64,000 nt of DNA from positions 124,001 to 188,000 of the forward strand of contig NZ_FORC01000003.1 of assembly GCF_900113905.1 (NCBI RefSeq), written 5' to 3'. Both the position numbers and the translations under genes were made by a program. Every line of letters begins with the position of its first letter. Positions within the stretch are counted from its first letter, which is position 1. The notes beneath the pieces are model-generated. The model ran no database searches. It worked only from the letters and a program-made list of their open reading frames with translations, and was not told the origin of the DNA. Origin of the DNA: Phytopseudomonas argentinensis (lineage in GTDB: Bacteria; Pseudomonadota; Gammaproteobacteria; Pseudomonadales; Pseudomonadaceae). Positions 24,743 to 33,838 of the stretch are shown piece by piece.

Positions 24743-25888
24743 TCAACGAAAGCGCCGACCCTGATCTTCGTCGCTGATTTCCAATGACAGCCCCTGGGAC
24801 ACGGTGGTCAGGTGTTCGCCATCGGTTTCCGAGCCGAGCTTGATCATCAGGCGCAGGTCGTTGGCCGAGTCGGCATACAGCAGGGCGTCTTCGTAGGTGA
24901 TCTCGCCCTGGCTGTAGAGGTTGTAGAGCGCCTGGTCGAAGGTCTGCATGCCGTGCTCGGTGGAGCGCTTCATCAGCGCCTTGAGCTCGTGCACCTCGCC
25001 CTTGCGGATCAGGTCGGCGGCCAGCGGCGTGTTGATCAGCACCTCGATCACCGCACGGCGGCCCTTGCCATCGGGCGTGGGGATCAGCTGCTGGGCGACG
25101 ATGGCCTTGAGGTTGAGCGACAGATCCATCCACACCTGGTTCTGCCGATCGGCCGGGAAGAAGTTGATGATCCGGTCCAGCGCCTGGTTGGCGTTGTTGG
25201 CGTGCAGGGTAGCCAGGCACAGGTGGCCGGTTTCGGCGAAGGCCACGGCGTGATCCATGGTCTCGCGGGTGCGCACCTCGCCGATCAGGATCACGTCGGG
25301 CGCCTGGCGCAGGGTGTTTTTCAGGGCGATTTCGAAGGAGTCGGTGTCGATGCCCACTTCACGCTGGGTGACGATGCAGTTCTGGTGCTGGTGGATGTAC
25401 TCGATCGGGTCTTCGATGGAGATGATATGGCCGCTGCTGTTCTTGTTGCGGTAGCCGATCATTGCCGCCAGCGAGGTGGACTTGCCGGTACCGGTGGCAC
25501 CGACGAACAGCACCAGGCCGCGCTTGGTTAGCGCCAGCTTCTTGAGGATTTCCGGCAGCTTGAGGTCATCGAGCGTCGGGATGTTGGTCTCGATACGGCG
25601 CAGCACCATGCCAGCCAGGTTGCGCTGGTAGAAGGCGCTGACCCGGAAGCGGCCGATACCCCGGGCGCTGATGGCGAAGTTGCACTCATGGTTCTCGGCG
25701 AAATCGCGGCGCTGCTGCTCGTTCATCACCCCGTGCACGGTTTCGCGGGTCATTTCCGGCGAAAGTGGCGTCTTGGTCACCGGCATGATCTTGCCGTTGA
25801 CCTTCATCGACGGCGGCACGCCAGCGGTGATGAACAGGTCGGAACCACCTTTCTCGACCATCAGGCGCAACAGTTTCTCGAATTCCAT
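24743..25888 (-). CDS. pilU: Type IV pilus retraction ATPase PilU
   Basis: 381 residues of the PilT/VirB11 hexameric secretion ATPase class. Walker A GATGTGKST at 130-138, Asp and His boxes (ISIEDPIEYIH; VRTRETMDHAVAFAETGHL) and the C-terminal extension typical of PilU. PilU works with PilT to power pilus depolymerisation, mainly under load. It is downstream of pilT on the minus strand, separated by 209 bases that contain a repeat element, so it may be transcribed separately from pilT. Confidence 0.95.
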   Translation of the reverse strand: MEFEKLLRLMVEKGGSDLFITAGVPPSMKVNGKIMPVTKTPLSPEMTRETVHGVMNEQQRRDFAENHECNFAISARGIGRFRVSAFYQRNLAGMVLRRIETNIPTLDDLKLPEILKKLALTKRGLVLFVGATGTGKSTSLAAMIGYRNKNSSGHIISIEDPIEYIHQHQNCIVTQREVGIDTDSFEIALKNTLRQAPDVILIGEVRTRETMDHAVAFAETGHLCLATLHANNANQALDRIINFFPADRQNQVWMDLSLNLKAIVAQQLIPTPDGKGRRAVIEVLINTPLAADLIRKGEVHELKALMKRSTEHGMQTFDQALYNLYSQGEITYEDALLYADSANDLRLMIKLGSETDGEHLTTVSQGLSLEISDEDQGRRFR

Positions 25889-25956
25889 GGATGCTTACCT
25901 AAATGCGCTGGCGCGATGTTCAATTGCCGGCGGGTGTATACCCGCCTGCCGGGCCA

Positions 25957-26098
25957 AGAATCTGTTCACGATCTTGCGAGCTAGAGCGATACAAGGCAAA
26001 AACAAGCGAGGAAGCGGAGTTTACAAGTGGTAAATGAGCATTCCGAGCTTGTTTTTAACGCAGTAGCGCCGACGCGCAGCTGATCGTGAATAGATTCT
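25957..26098 (-). repeat. MITE-like palindromic repeat, family 1, copy A (between pilT and pilU)
   Basis: A 142-base element whose 17-base ends are inverted repeats with one mismatch (AGAATCTGTTCACGATC at 25957-25973; complement at 26082-26098). Internal arms also pair: AACAAGC/GCTTGTT around a central TTTAC-GTAAA. Its outer end touches the pilT stop codon (26098-26100). The sequence is about 85-90% like copy B near 29.4-29.55 kb, in the same orientation relative to transcription. Confidence 0.85.
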
Positions 26099-27132
26099 CA
26101 GAAGTTTTCGGGGGTCTTGGCTTTTTCTCTAGCACTTTCGCGGCTGACCAGGCCTTTGGACACCAGCCTTTTCAGGCACGCATCCAGGGTTTCCATGCCC
26201 AGCGCACCGCCGGTCTGGATGGCCGAGTACATCTGTGCCACCTTGTCTTCGCGGATCAGGTTACGGATCGCCGGGGTGCCGATCATGATTTCATGGGCCG
26301 CTACCCGGCCGCCGCCGATCTTTTTCAGCAGGGTCTGGGAAATTACCGCCTGCAGGGATTCGGAGAGCATGGAGCGAACCATGGATTTCTCTTCGGCCGG
26401 GAACACGTCGACCACCCGGTCGATGGTCTTGGCGGCGGAGGTGGTGTGCAGGGTGCCGAACACCAGGTGACCGGTTTCCGCAGCGGTCAGCGCCAGGCGG
26501 ATGGTTTCCAGGTCGCGCATCTCACCGACCAGGATGATGTCCGGGTCTTCACGCAGCGCCGAGCGCAGGGCTTCGGAGAAGCCGTGGGTATCACGGTGCA
26601 CTTCACGCTGGTTGATCAGGCATTTCTTCGATTCATGAACGAATTCGATCGGGTCTTCGACGGTAAGAATGTGGTGGTACTTGTTGCTGTTGATGTAGTC
26701 GAGCATTGCCGCCAGGGTGGTGGATTTGCCCGAACCGGTCGGCCCGGTCACCAGCACCAGCCCGCGCGGCACGTCGGAGATCTTCTTGAAGATCTCGCCC
26801 ATGCCTAAGTCTTCCATGCTCAGCACTTTCGACGGAATGGTCCGGAATACCGCGCCACTGCCGCGGTTCTGGTTGAAGGCGTTGACCCGGAAGCGCGCCA
26901 CGCCGGGCACCTCGAAGGAGAAGTCGGTCTCCAGGAACTCTTCGAAGTCCTTGCGCTGCTTGTCGTTCATGATGTCGTAGATCAGCGCGTGCACCTGCTT
27001 GTGATCCAGAGCAGGCAGGTTGATCCGGCGCACATCGCCGTCGACCCGGATCATCGGCGGCAAGCCTGCTGAAAGGTGCAGGTCCGACGCGCCTTGCTTG
27101 GCGCTGAAGGCCAGCAGCTCGGTGATATCCAT
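26098..27132 (-). CDS. pilT: Type IV pilus retraction ATPase PilT
   Basis: 344 residues, identical in length to P. aeruginosa PilT. N-terminal PAS-like domain, Walker A GPTGSGKST at 130-138, Asp box TVEDPIEFVH, His box TAAETGHLVFGTLHT and the PilT-specific C-terminal motif AIRNLIRE, needed for retraction. It drives pilus disassembly and thus twitching motility, and is functionally tied to the Pil-Chp cluster at 2.3-15.8 kb. It is divergent from yggS, so its promoter should lie in 27133-27268. Confidence 0.97.
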   Translation of the reverse strand: MDITELLAFSAKQGASDLHLSAGLPPMIRVDGDVRRINLPALDHKQVHALIYDIMNDKQRKDFEEFLETDFSFEVPGVARFRVNAFNQNRGSGAVFRTIPSKVLSMEDLGMGEIFKKISDVPRGLVLVTGPTGSGKSTTLAAMLDYINSNKYHHILTVEDPIEFVHESKKCLINQREVHRDTHGFSEALRSALREDPDIILVGEMRDLETIRLALTAAETGHLVFGTLHTTSAAKTIDRVVDVFPAEEKSMVRSMLSESLQAVISQTLLKKIGGGRVAAHEIMIGTPAIRNLIREDKVAQMYSAIQTGGALGMETLDACLKRLVSKGLVSRESAREKAKTPENF

Positions 27133-27268
27133 GGGACTCCCTAATGACGGTAGAATGCCGCGTAACTTAAGGATGGGGGCCTTGGGGGATCACCAGGCGG
27201 CTGCGCGAGCACGCCCTTGGCAGACCACCGTGGGGCCCGCAGAAACGCTCAGGCGGCAGGCGCAGGTA

Positions 27269-27955
27269 ATGTCCACGATAGCAGAGAATATTGCAAAGGT
27301 CGGTGTGCGGATCCGTGAGGCGGCGCAAGCCTCGCAGCGGGATTTTTCATCCATTGGCCTGCTTGCCGTAAGCAAGACCAAGCCCGCCGCGGCCATTCGT
27401 GAAGCGCACGCGGCCGGTCTGCAGGATTTTGGCGAGAATTACCTGCAGGAAGCACTGGACAAGCAGACGCTGCTCGCCGACCTGCCGCTGACCTGGCATT
27501 TCATCGGCCCTATCCAGTCCAACAAGACCCGCCCCATCGCCGAGCACTTCGCCTGGGTGCATTCGGTGGACCGCCTGAAGATCGCCGAACGCCTGAGTGC
27601 CCAGCGCCCGGCCGAGCTGCCGCCGCTGAACATCTGCCTGCAGGTCAACGTCAGCGGCGAAGCCAGCAAGTCCGGCTGCCACCCGGACGAACTCATGGCG
27701 CTGGCACAGGCGGTTACAAGACTGCCCAACCTGCGCCTGCGCGGATTGATGACAATTCCCGAGCCCACCGACGACGTGGCCCAGCAGCGTGCGGCATTCG
27801 CCCGCCTGCGCGCCTTGCGGGACGGCCTGAACCTCGATCTCGACACCCTGTCCATGGGCATGAGCCACGACCTCGAAGCGGCCATCGCCGAGGGCGCCAC
27901 CTGGGTGCGCATCGGTACCGCGCTGTTCGGCGAACGCGACTATGGCAAGGCCTGA
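27269..27955 (+). CDS. yggS: PLP homeostasis protein YggS/YBL036C family
   Basis: 228 residues, a single TIM-barrel domain like alanine racemase that binds pyridoxal phosphate but has no known enzymatic activity; it buffers free PLP. The PLP lysine is in LLAVSKTKPA (about residue 36), with FGENYLQEA, WHFIGPIQSNK and the phosphate site SMGMSHDLEAAI. I chose the ATG at 27269 (MSTIAENIAKVG). A much longer upstream extension has no family support. It is followed by proC 37 bases later, the standard yggS-proC-yggT order. Confidence 0.93.
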   Translation: MSTIAENIAKVGVRIREAAQASQRDFSSIGLLAVSKTKPAAAIREAHAAGLQDFGENYLQEALDKQTLLADLPLTWHFIGPIQSNKTRPIAEHFAWVHSVDRLKIAERLSAQRPAELPPLNICLQVNVSGEASKSGCHPDELMALAQAVTRLPNLRLRGLMTIPEPTDDVAQQRAAFARLRALRDGLNLDLDTLSMGMSHDLEAAIAEGATWVRIGTALFGERDYGKA

Positions 27956-27992
27956 ATCCCCCGATTTCGACTATCCCGATAGGAACCCCACC

Positions 27993-28811
27993 ATGACCAC
28001 TCCCCGCATCGCCTTTATCGGCGCCGGCAACATGGCTGCCAGCCTGATCGGCGGGCTGCTCGCCCAGGGCGTACCGGCCAGCACCATTCGCGCCAGCGAC
28101 CGTGGCGCCGAGCAGCGCGAGAAGATCGCCGCCGAGCACGGTGTCGAGGTGGTAGCCAGCAATGCCGAGGCCTGCCGTGACGCGGAGGTGATCGTACTGG
28201 CGGTCAAGCCGCAGGTGATGAAGGACGTCTGTGTCGATCTGGCGCCCCACCTGCAGGCCGGCCAGTTGATCGTCTCCATCGCCGCCGGCATCACCAGCGC
28301 CAGCCTGGAAAACTGGCTGGGCAAGCGCGCCATCGTGCGCTGCATGCCCAACACGCCGTCGCTGCTGCGCCTGGGCGCCAGCGGCCTGTATGCCAATGCG
28401 CAGGTCAGCGCCGAACAACGCCAGCAGGCCGAACAGTTGCTGGGCGCTGTCGGCATGGCGGTGTGGCTGGACGAGGAAAAACTGATCGACGCGGTCACGG
28501 CCGTGTCCGGCAGCGGCCCGGCCTACTTCTTCCTGCTGATCGAGGCAATGACCGCCAGCGGCGAGAAGCTCGGCCTACCTCGCGACGTCGCTGCCAAACT
28601 GACGCTGCAAACCGCCCTGGGCGCCGCGCAGATGGCGTTGAACAGCGACGTCGATGCCGCCGAGCTGCGCCGCCGCGTCACCTCGCCGGCCGGCACCACC
28701 GAAGCGGCCATCAAGACATTCCAGGCTGGCGGCTTCGCAGCCCTGGTCGAGCAGGCCGTCAACGCCGCCGACGGGCGCTCGGCCGAGCTGGCCGAACAAC
28801 TGGGTCAATAA
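27993..28811 (+). CDS. proC: Pyrroline-5-carboxylate reductase
   Basis: 272 residues catalysing NAD(P)H-dependent reduction of pyrroline-5-carboxylate to proline. It has an N-terminal Rossmann motif IAFIGAGNMAASLIGGL and the C-terminal signature LRRRVTSPAGTTEAAI. The ATG at 27993 is preceded by AGGAA; an in-frame start at 27942 would overlap yggS and lacks family support. It is followed by yggT after 11 bases with an AAGGAG ribosome site. Confidence 0.96.
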   Translation: MTTPRIAFIGAGNMAASLIGGLLAQGVPASTIRASDRGAEQREKIAAEHGVEVVASNAEACRDAEVIVLAVKPQVMKDVCVDLAPHLQAGQLIVSIAAGITSASLENWLGKRAIVRCMPNTPSLLRLGASGLYANAQVSAEQRQQAEQLLGAVGMAVWLDEEKLIDAVTAVSGSGPAYFFLLIEAMTASGEKLGLPRDVAAKLTLQTALGAAQMALNSDVDAAELRRRVTSPAGTTEAAIKTFQAGGFAALVEQAVNAADGRSAELAEQLGQ

Positions 28812-28822
28812 GGAGACAATCA

Positions 28823-29413
28823 ATGATCGGTCTGAACACCGCAGCCATTTACATCCTGCAGACCATCGGCAGCTTCTACCTGCTGATCGTGCTGCTGCGC
28901 TTCATCCTGCAACTGGTCCGCGCGGACTTCTATAACCCGCTCAGCCAGTTCATCGTGCGCGCCACCCACCCTTTGCTCAAGCCGCTGCGCCGCATCATCC
29001 CCAGCATCGGCGGCCTCGACCTGGCCTCGCTGGTGCTGGCGCTGATCGTGCAGTTCGTGTTGATGGCCCTGACCCTGATGTTGATGGGCGTCGGCGTCGG
29101 CGATCCGCTGCTGATCCTGGTGTGGTCGATCATTGGCGTCACCGCCCTGCTGCTCAAGGTGTTCTTCTTCGCCCTGATCATCAGCGTGATCCTCTCCTGG
29201 GTCGCCCAGGGCACCCATAACCCGGCGGCCCTGCTGGTCAACCAGATCTGCGAACCGCTGCTGGCACCGATCCGCCGCATCCTGCCCAACCTGGGCGGCC
29301 TGGACCTGTCGCCGATCGTGGCATTCCTGATCCTCAACCTGATCGACATGCTGGTGATCCGCAACCTGGCGATCAGCACCGGTATGTTCAGCGGCCTGAG
29401 TCTGGCGATCTAA
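28823..29413 (+). CDS. yggT: YggT family integral membrane protein
   Basis: 196 residues made of two YggT repeats. Each has a pair of hydrophobic helices with a conserved loop (LLIVLLRFILQLVRADFYNPLSQF in the first, NQICEPLLAPIRRILPNLGGLDLSPIV in the second, both quoted in part). Family members are inner-membrane proteins of unclear role; E. coli YggT has been linked to osmotic shock tolerance. The ATG at 28823 follows AAGGAGACAATCA. A repeat element starts directly after its stop codon. Confidence 0.9.
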   Translation: MIGLNTAAIYILQTIGSFYLLIVLLRFILQLVRADFYNPLSQFIVRATHPLLKPLRRIIPSIGGLDLASLVLALIVQFVLMALTLMLMGVGVGDPLLILVWSIIGVTALLLKVFFFALIISVILSWVAQGTHNPAALLVNQICEPLLAPIRRILPNLGGLDLSPIVAFLILNLIDMLVIRNLAISTGMFSGLSLAI

Positions 29414-29550
29414 GCTCTCATGATCTGCTGCGCGTCGGCCCTACTGCGTTAAAAACAGGCTCGGACTGCTCATTTACAACTCGTAAACTCCGCGTCCTCG
29501 CCTGTTTTTGCCTTGTAGGGCTCTAGCTCGCGAGATCATGAACAGGTTCT
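29414..29550 (+). repeat. MITE-like palindromic repeat, family 1, copy B (between yggT and yggU)
   Basis: About 137 bases closely similar to copy A at 25957-26098 (shared core GCGTCGG, CTACTGCGTTAAAAACA, CTCATTTAC, GTAAACTCCGC, TGTTTTTGCCTTGTA, GCTCTAGCTCGC). Paired changes keep arms complementary: AACAGGC/GCCTGTT here against AACAAGC/GCTTGTT in A, and CATGATC/GATCATG against CACGATC/GATCGTG. The left end is eroded next to the yggT stop. It lies in the same orientation relative to the upstream gene as copy A. Confidence 0.85.
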
Positions 29551-29558
29551 AGAAATCG

Positions 29559-29855
29559 ATGAGTTTCTACCGCTGGGACGGCGATGCGCTAATACTCGAC
29601 TGCCACCTGCAGCCCAAGGCGAGCAACGATGCCTTCGCCGGGCTGCACGGTGAACGCCTGAAGATCCGCCTCACCGCCCCGCCGGTGGACGGCAAGGCCA
29701 ATGCCCACCTGCTGGCCTTTCTGGCCGAAGCCTTCGGCGTCGCCAAGAGCCAGGTCACTCTGCTAAACGGCCAGCAAAGCCGCCAGAAGCGCGTGCGCAT
29801 CCAGGCACCCGCCACATTGCCGGCCGAACTCGGCCTGACCGCTCGCCCGTCCTGA
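29559..29855 (+). CDS. DUF167/YggU family protein
   Basis: 98 residues of the small alpha/beta DUF167 family (LDCHLQPKASNDAFAGLHGERLKIRL in part; APPVDGKANAHLLAFLAE; FGVAKSQVTLLNGQQSRQKRVRI in part). Function is unknown; it usually follows yggT. Here the two are separated by the repeat element, which ends eight bases before this ATG, so the element supplies most of its leader. Confidence 0.9.
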   Translation: MSFYRWDGDALILDCHLQPKASNDAFAGLHGERLKIRLTAPPVDGKANAHLLAFLAEAFGVAKSQVTLLNGQQSRQKRVRIQAPATLPAELGLTARPS

Positions 29856-29963
29856 ACGACCATCAGGTGCCATTGCGACACAGTGCCATTGACGTGGCCC
29901 TGTGCCCTCGCATAATGCTCGGCAGCCCGCATCAACGCCGATGCCCTGTCAGGGAACCCACCA

Positions 29964-31946
29964 ATGAGCATGGAACGTCTCAGTGAGCAGGTCGATGCCT
30001 ATGTCGCCTGGAAGCGCGAACTGGTCCGCGAGATCACCCGCTACCGCAGTTGGCTGGCCCATAACCGGTTGAGCAGCGAAGGCGTGGAGGCGCGCCTGGA
30101 GCGAGCGTTGCGCCTGCTGCGCACTGACCACATCACCCTGGCGTTCGTCGGCGAGTTCTCCCGCGGCAAGACCGAGCTGATCAACAGCCTGTTCTTCTCC
30201 GAATACGGCCAGCGCCTGCTGCCGTCCCAGGCTGGGCGCACCACCATGTGCCCCACGGAAATTCTCTTCGATCCGGGCTCCGAGCAGCCGTACATCCGCC
30301 TGCTGCCGATCGAGACGCGGATCGCCGAGGCCAGCGTGGCGCAGTTCAAGCGCACGCCGCGCCATTGGGTGAGTATCACCCTGGACACCCGCGACCCGGA
30401 AAGCATGGCCAAGGCCTTCGCACAGGTCGCCGCCAGCAAGGCCATGCCGGTGGAGAAGGCCATCAGCCTGGGCTTTCACCCGGACAACCTGGAAAGCACC
30501 GACAAATCCGGCCAGGTGCTGGTGCCGGCCTGGCGCCATGCCATCGTCAACTTCGATCACCCGCTACTGCGCCAGGGCCTGCGCATTCTCGACACGCCGG
30601 GCCTCAACGCCCTGGGCTGCGAGCCGGAGCTGACCCTGTCGATGCTGCCCAGCGCCCAGGCGGTGATCTTCCTGCTGTCCGCCGATACCGGGGTCACCGC
30701 CAGCGACCTGGATATCTGGCAGCAACACGTGCAGCCGCTCGACGAAGAGCGCCAGGGCTGCCTGTACGCGGTGCTGAACAAGATCGACGTGCTGTGGGAC
30801 GACCTGGCCGGCGATACCTTCGTCGCCAATGCCATCGAGCGGGTGCGCATGCAGGCGGCCCGTCACCTGGGCATCGCGGCCCGGGACATTCTGCCGTTGT
30901 CGGCCAAACAGGCATTGCTCGCCAAGGTGCGCAAGGATCCGGCGCTGCTGGCACGCAGCCAGATGGCCGAGCTCGAGACGCTGCTCTGCGAGCGCATCGT
31001 CGCGCAAAAGGAACAGCTGCTCGAAGAGCGCGTGGTGCGCCAGGTGCTGGCCATGCTCAACAACAGCCAGCACGTGCTCGGTCTGCGCCTGGCCAAGGTC
31101 AACGAGCAGTTGCAGCTGCTCGACGGCCGTCGCCAGGACAACGGCCAGATGCTCATGGAGCTGACCAGCCGTACCAAGGACGACCACACCCTGCACCACA
31201 AGCGCCTGGTGGCGCTGCGCACCAATCAGCGCTTGCTGCGTAACCAGGGCGAACGCCTGAAGACCTCGGCCCAGGCAGAGAAACTCGAGGCGCACCTTGC
31301 CCAGTTGCGCCGCCAGCTCAACGGCGCCTGGACGACGCTGGGCATCAACCAGTCGATTCTGAATTTCTTCACCGCCGTCGAGGATGACCTGCACAGCCTG
31401 GCCCACGACGCCGACATGGCCAACCGCATGGTCGAGGCCATCTACCGCCGGCACAACGAGGAAAACCCGCTGCAGGCGGTCGATGCACCACGCTTCGAGC
31501 TGACCGACTACGTGCGCGAGCTGCGCCATCTGCAGAAGAAGGCCGACCGTTTCCGCCTGGGCCTCAAAGCGCTGCTGACCGAACAGCGCAGCCTCAGCCG
31601 GCGCTTCTTCGCCACCCTGGTGCAGGAAGTCATCGGCCTGCACCGCCGGCTGCGCCGCGATGCCGAGCGCTGGGCCGACGAGGCACTGATGCCGCTGATG
31701 CAGCACAGCCTGGAGCACAAGCAGTTGCTGGAGGGCCACATGCTGCGCCTCAAGGCCCTGGCCCAGGACACCCAGCACGGTCGCCAGCGCCACCAGCAAC
31801 TGGCCCAGTATGCCGAGGAGCTCAAGGGGCAGCTGGCCCAGGCCGGCGACATGCTGCGCGTGATGCGCCGGCCGGCGCCCATCCAGCGCCAGGCCAAGGT
31901 GGTCACCCTCAAGGGCATGCCGCGCCCGGTCGGCAATGCCGAATAG
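29964..31946 (+). CDS. Dynamin-like GTPase family protein
   Basis: 660 residues. GTPase motifs: P-loop GEFSRGKT (63-70), a switch I threonine in the GRTTMCPTE segment, DTPG at 210-213 and LNKID near 272. After the GTPase domain (to about 330) comes a long helical region rich in Leu, Arg and Gln, predicted coiled-coil, with a highly basic C-terminus. No hydrophobic segment long enough for a membrane span is visible, unlike many bacterial dynamins, so membrane contact, if any, would be peripheral. It lies between yggU and metX as a single gene. The cellular role is unknown. Confidence 0.8.
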   Translation: MSMERLSEQVDAYVAWKRELVREITRYRSWLAHNRLSSEGVEARLERALRLLRTDHITLAFVGEFSRGKTELINSLFFSEYGQRLLPSQAGRTTMCPTEILFDPGSEQPYIRLLPIETRIAEASVAQFKRTPRHWVSITLDTRDPESMAKAFAQVAASKAMPVEKAISLGFHPDNLESTDKSGQVLVPAWRHAIVNFDHPLLRQGLRILDTPGLNALGCEPELTLSMLPSAQAVIFLLSADTGVTASDLDIWQQHVQPLDEERQGCLYAVLNKIDVLWDDLAGDTFVANAIERVRMQAARHLGIAARDILPLSAKQALLAKVRKDPALLARSQMAELETLLCERIVAQKEQLLEERVVRQVLAMLNNSQHVLGLRLAKVNEQLQLLDGRRQDNGQMLMELTSRTKDDHTLHHKRLVALRTNQRLLRNQGERLKTSAQAEKLEAHLAQLRRQLNGAWTTLGINQSILNFFTAVEDDLHSLAHDADMANRMVEAIYRRHNEENPLQAVDAPRFELTDYVRELRHLQKKADRFRLGLKALLTEQRSLSRRFFATLVQEVIGLHRRLRRDAERWADEALMPLMQHSLEHKQLLEGHMLRLKALAQDTQHGRQRHQQLAQYAEELKGQLAQAGDMLRVMRRPAPIQRQAKVVTLKGMPRPVGNAE

Positions 31947-32067
31947 CCCCCAGATGCCGCCGCTAGTGGGCTCGGCTAGCGCGGCCAGCAGTTTCCTTGC
32001 CGCTGACAGGCGCGCTCTTTAGACTGCTGCACTTTCCTACATCCCTTTTCTTAGCCGAGCAGAGTCG

Positions 32068-33207
32068 ATGTCGACTGTTTTTCCTCAAGACTCCGTTGGC
32101 CTGGTAACGCCGCAGATCGCCCGTTTTGCCGAGCCACTGGCGCTGGCCTGCGGGCGCAGCCTGGCCGATTACCAGCTGACCTACGAAACCTACGGCGAGC
32201 TCAACGCCAGCGCCAGCAACGCGGTGCTGATCTGCCACGCGCTGTCCGGCCATCATCATGCCGCTGGCTACCACAGCGCCGACGACCGCAAGCCGGGCTG
32301 GTGGGACAGCTGCATCGGCCCGGGCAAGCCGATCGATACCAACAAGTTTTTCGTCGTCAGCCTCAACAACCTCGGCGGCTGCAACGGCTCGACCGGCCCG
32401 TCGGACCTCAACCCGGCGACCGGCAAACCGTTCGGCGCCGACTTTCCGGTGATGACCGTGGAAGACTGGGTCAACAGCCAGGCGCGCCTGGCCGACCTGC
32501 TGGACATCGGGCAGTGGGCAGCGGTGATCGGCGGCAGCCTGGGCGGCATGCAGGCCATGCAGTGGACGATCAGCTACCCCGACCGCGTGCGCCACTGCCT
32601 GGCCATCGCCTCGGCGCCGAAACTGTCGGCGCAGAACATCGCCTTCAACGAAGTGGCGCGCCAGGCGATTCTCACCGACCCAGAATTCCACGGCGGGCAC
32701 TTCCAGGACCAGGGGGTGATTCCCAAGCGCGGCCTGATGTTGGCGCGCATGGTCGGCCACATCACCTACCTGTCCGATGACGCCATGGGCGAGAAATTCG
32801 GCCGTGGCCTGAAGAACGAAAAGCTCAACTACGACTTCCACAGCGTGGAATTCCAGGTCGAGAGCTACCTGCGCTACCAGGGCGAAGAGTTCTCCGGGCG
32901 CTTCGATGCCAATACCTATCTGCTGATGACCAAGGCGCTGGATTACTTCGACCCGGCCGCCGAACACGATGGCGACCTGGCCAAAACCCTGGCCAAGGCC
33001 AAGGCGGATTTCTGCGTGATGTCATTCACCACCGACTGGCGCTTTTCGCCGGCCCGCTCGCGGGAGATCGTCGACGCCCTGCTCGCCGCTCGCAAGAACG
33101 TCTGCTACCTGGAAATCGACGCACCCCAGGGCCACGACGCTTTCCTGATGCCGATTCCCCGCTATCTGCAGGGTTTTGCCAGCTACATGAAACGGATCGA
33201 GGTGTAA
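32068..33207 (+). CDS. metX: Homoserine O-acyltransferase MetX
   Basis: 379 residues, alpha/beta-hydrolase fold. Nucleophile Ser157 in [12 protein letters not shown], aspartate in [11 protein letters not shown] and histidine in QGHDAFLMP form the triad. It acylates homoserine in methionine synthesis; Pseudomonas MetX proteins are generally succinyltransferases although the family is named for acetyl transfer, so the acyl donor cannot be told with certainty. It is followed two bases later by metW, the conserved pair. Confidence 0.93.
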   Translation: MSTVFPQDSVGLVTPQIARFAEPLALACGRSLADYQLTYETYGELNASASNAVLICHALSGHHHAAGYHSADDRKPGWWDSCIGPGKPIDTNKFFVVSLNNLGGCNGSTGPSDLNPATGKPFGADFPVMTVEDWVNSQARLADLLDIGQWAAVIGGSLGGMQAMQWTISYPDRVRHCLAIASAPKLSAQNIAFNEVARQAILTDPEFHGGHFQDQGVIPKRGLMLARMVGHITYLSDDAMGEKFGRGLKNEKLNYDFHSVEFQVESYLRYQGEEFSGRFDANTYLLMTKALDYFDPAAEHDGDLAKTLAKAKADFCVMSFTTDWRFSPARSREIVDALLAARKNVCYLEIDAPQGHDAFLMPIPRYLQGFASYMKRIEV

Positions 33208-33209
33208 GC

Positions 33210-33830
33210 ATGCGAGCCGACCTAGAGATCATCCAGGAATGGATTCCAGCCGGCAGCCGCGTCCTCGACCTGGGCTGCGGCGACGGCGAACTGCTCGCCT
33301 GGCTGGGCGCCAACAAGCAGGTCACCGGCTACGGCCTGGAGATCGACGCGGACAAGATCGCCCAGTGCATCGGCAAGGGCGTCAACGTCATCGAGCAGAA
33401 CCTCGACGAGGGCCTGGGCAACTTCGCCAGCGACAGCTTCGACGTGGTGGTCATGACCCAGTCGCTGCAAGCGCTGCACTTTCCCGACAAGGTGCTGGCC
33501 GAGATGCTGCGCGTCGGCAAGACCTGCATCATCACCTTTCCCAACTTCGGCCACTGGCGCTGCCGCTGGTACCTGGCCAGCAAGGGCCGCATGCCGGTGT
33601 CGGACTTCCTGCCCTACACCTGGTACAACACGCCGAACATCCACTTCTGCACCTTCGAAGACTTCGAACGCCTGTGCCATCAGCAGAGCGCCCGGGTGCT
33701 CGACCGCTTGGCCGTGGACCGCGAGCACCGGCATGGCTGGGCCAGCCGCAGCTGGCCAAACCTGTTTGGCGAGATCGGCATCTACCGCATCAGCGGCCAC
33801 AACGCGCACGACGTGCGCATCGCCAACTAG
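33210..33830 (+). CDS. metW: Methionine biosynthesis protein MetW
   Basis: 206 residues with a class I SAM-methyltransferase fold (motif I VLDLGCGDGELLAWL at about 17-31). MetW forms a complex with MetX and is required for its acyltransferase activity in several bacteria. The gene starts two bases after the metX stop. The typical Tyr/Trp-rich segment FLPYTWYNTPNIHFCT (read within 130-150) is present. Confidence 0.93.
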   Translation: MRADLEIIQEWIPAGSRVLDLGCGDGELLAWLGANKQVTGYGLEIDADKIAQCIGKGVNVIEQNLDEGLGNFASDSFDVVVMTQSLQALHFPDKVLAEMLRVGKTCIITFPNFGHWRCRWYLASKGRMPVSDFLPYTWYNTPNIHFCTFEDFERLCHQQSARVLDRLAVDREHRHGWASRSWPNLFGEIGIYRISGHNAHDVRIAN

Positions 33831-33838
33831 GCCACCCC

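Noticed and set aside
25957..26098. Reading the family 1 repeat as an ordinary rho-independent terminator
   Set aside because: It is far longer than a terminator, has terminal inverted repeats, and a near-identical copy exists elsewhere; a T-run follows no stem directly.
28463..28822. N-terminal extension of yggT overlapping proC
   Set aside because: The extra 120 residues are Arg/Gly-rich shadow of proC in another frame. The ATG at 28823 has an AAGGAG site and the family N-terminus.
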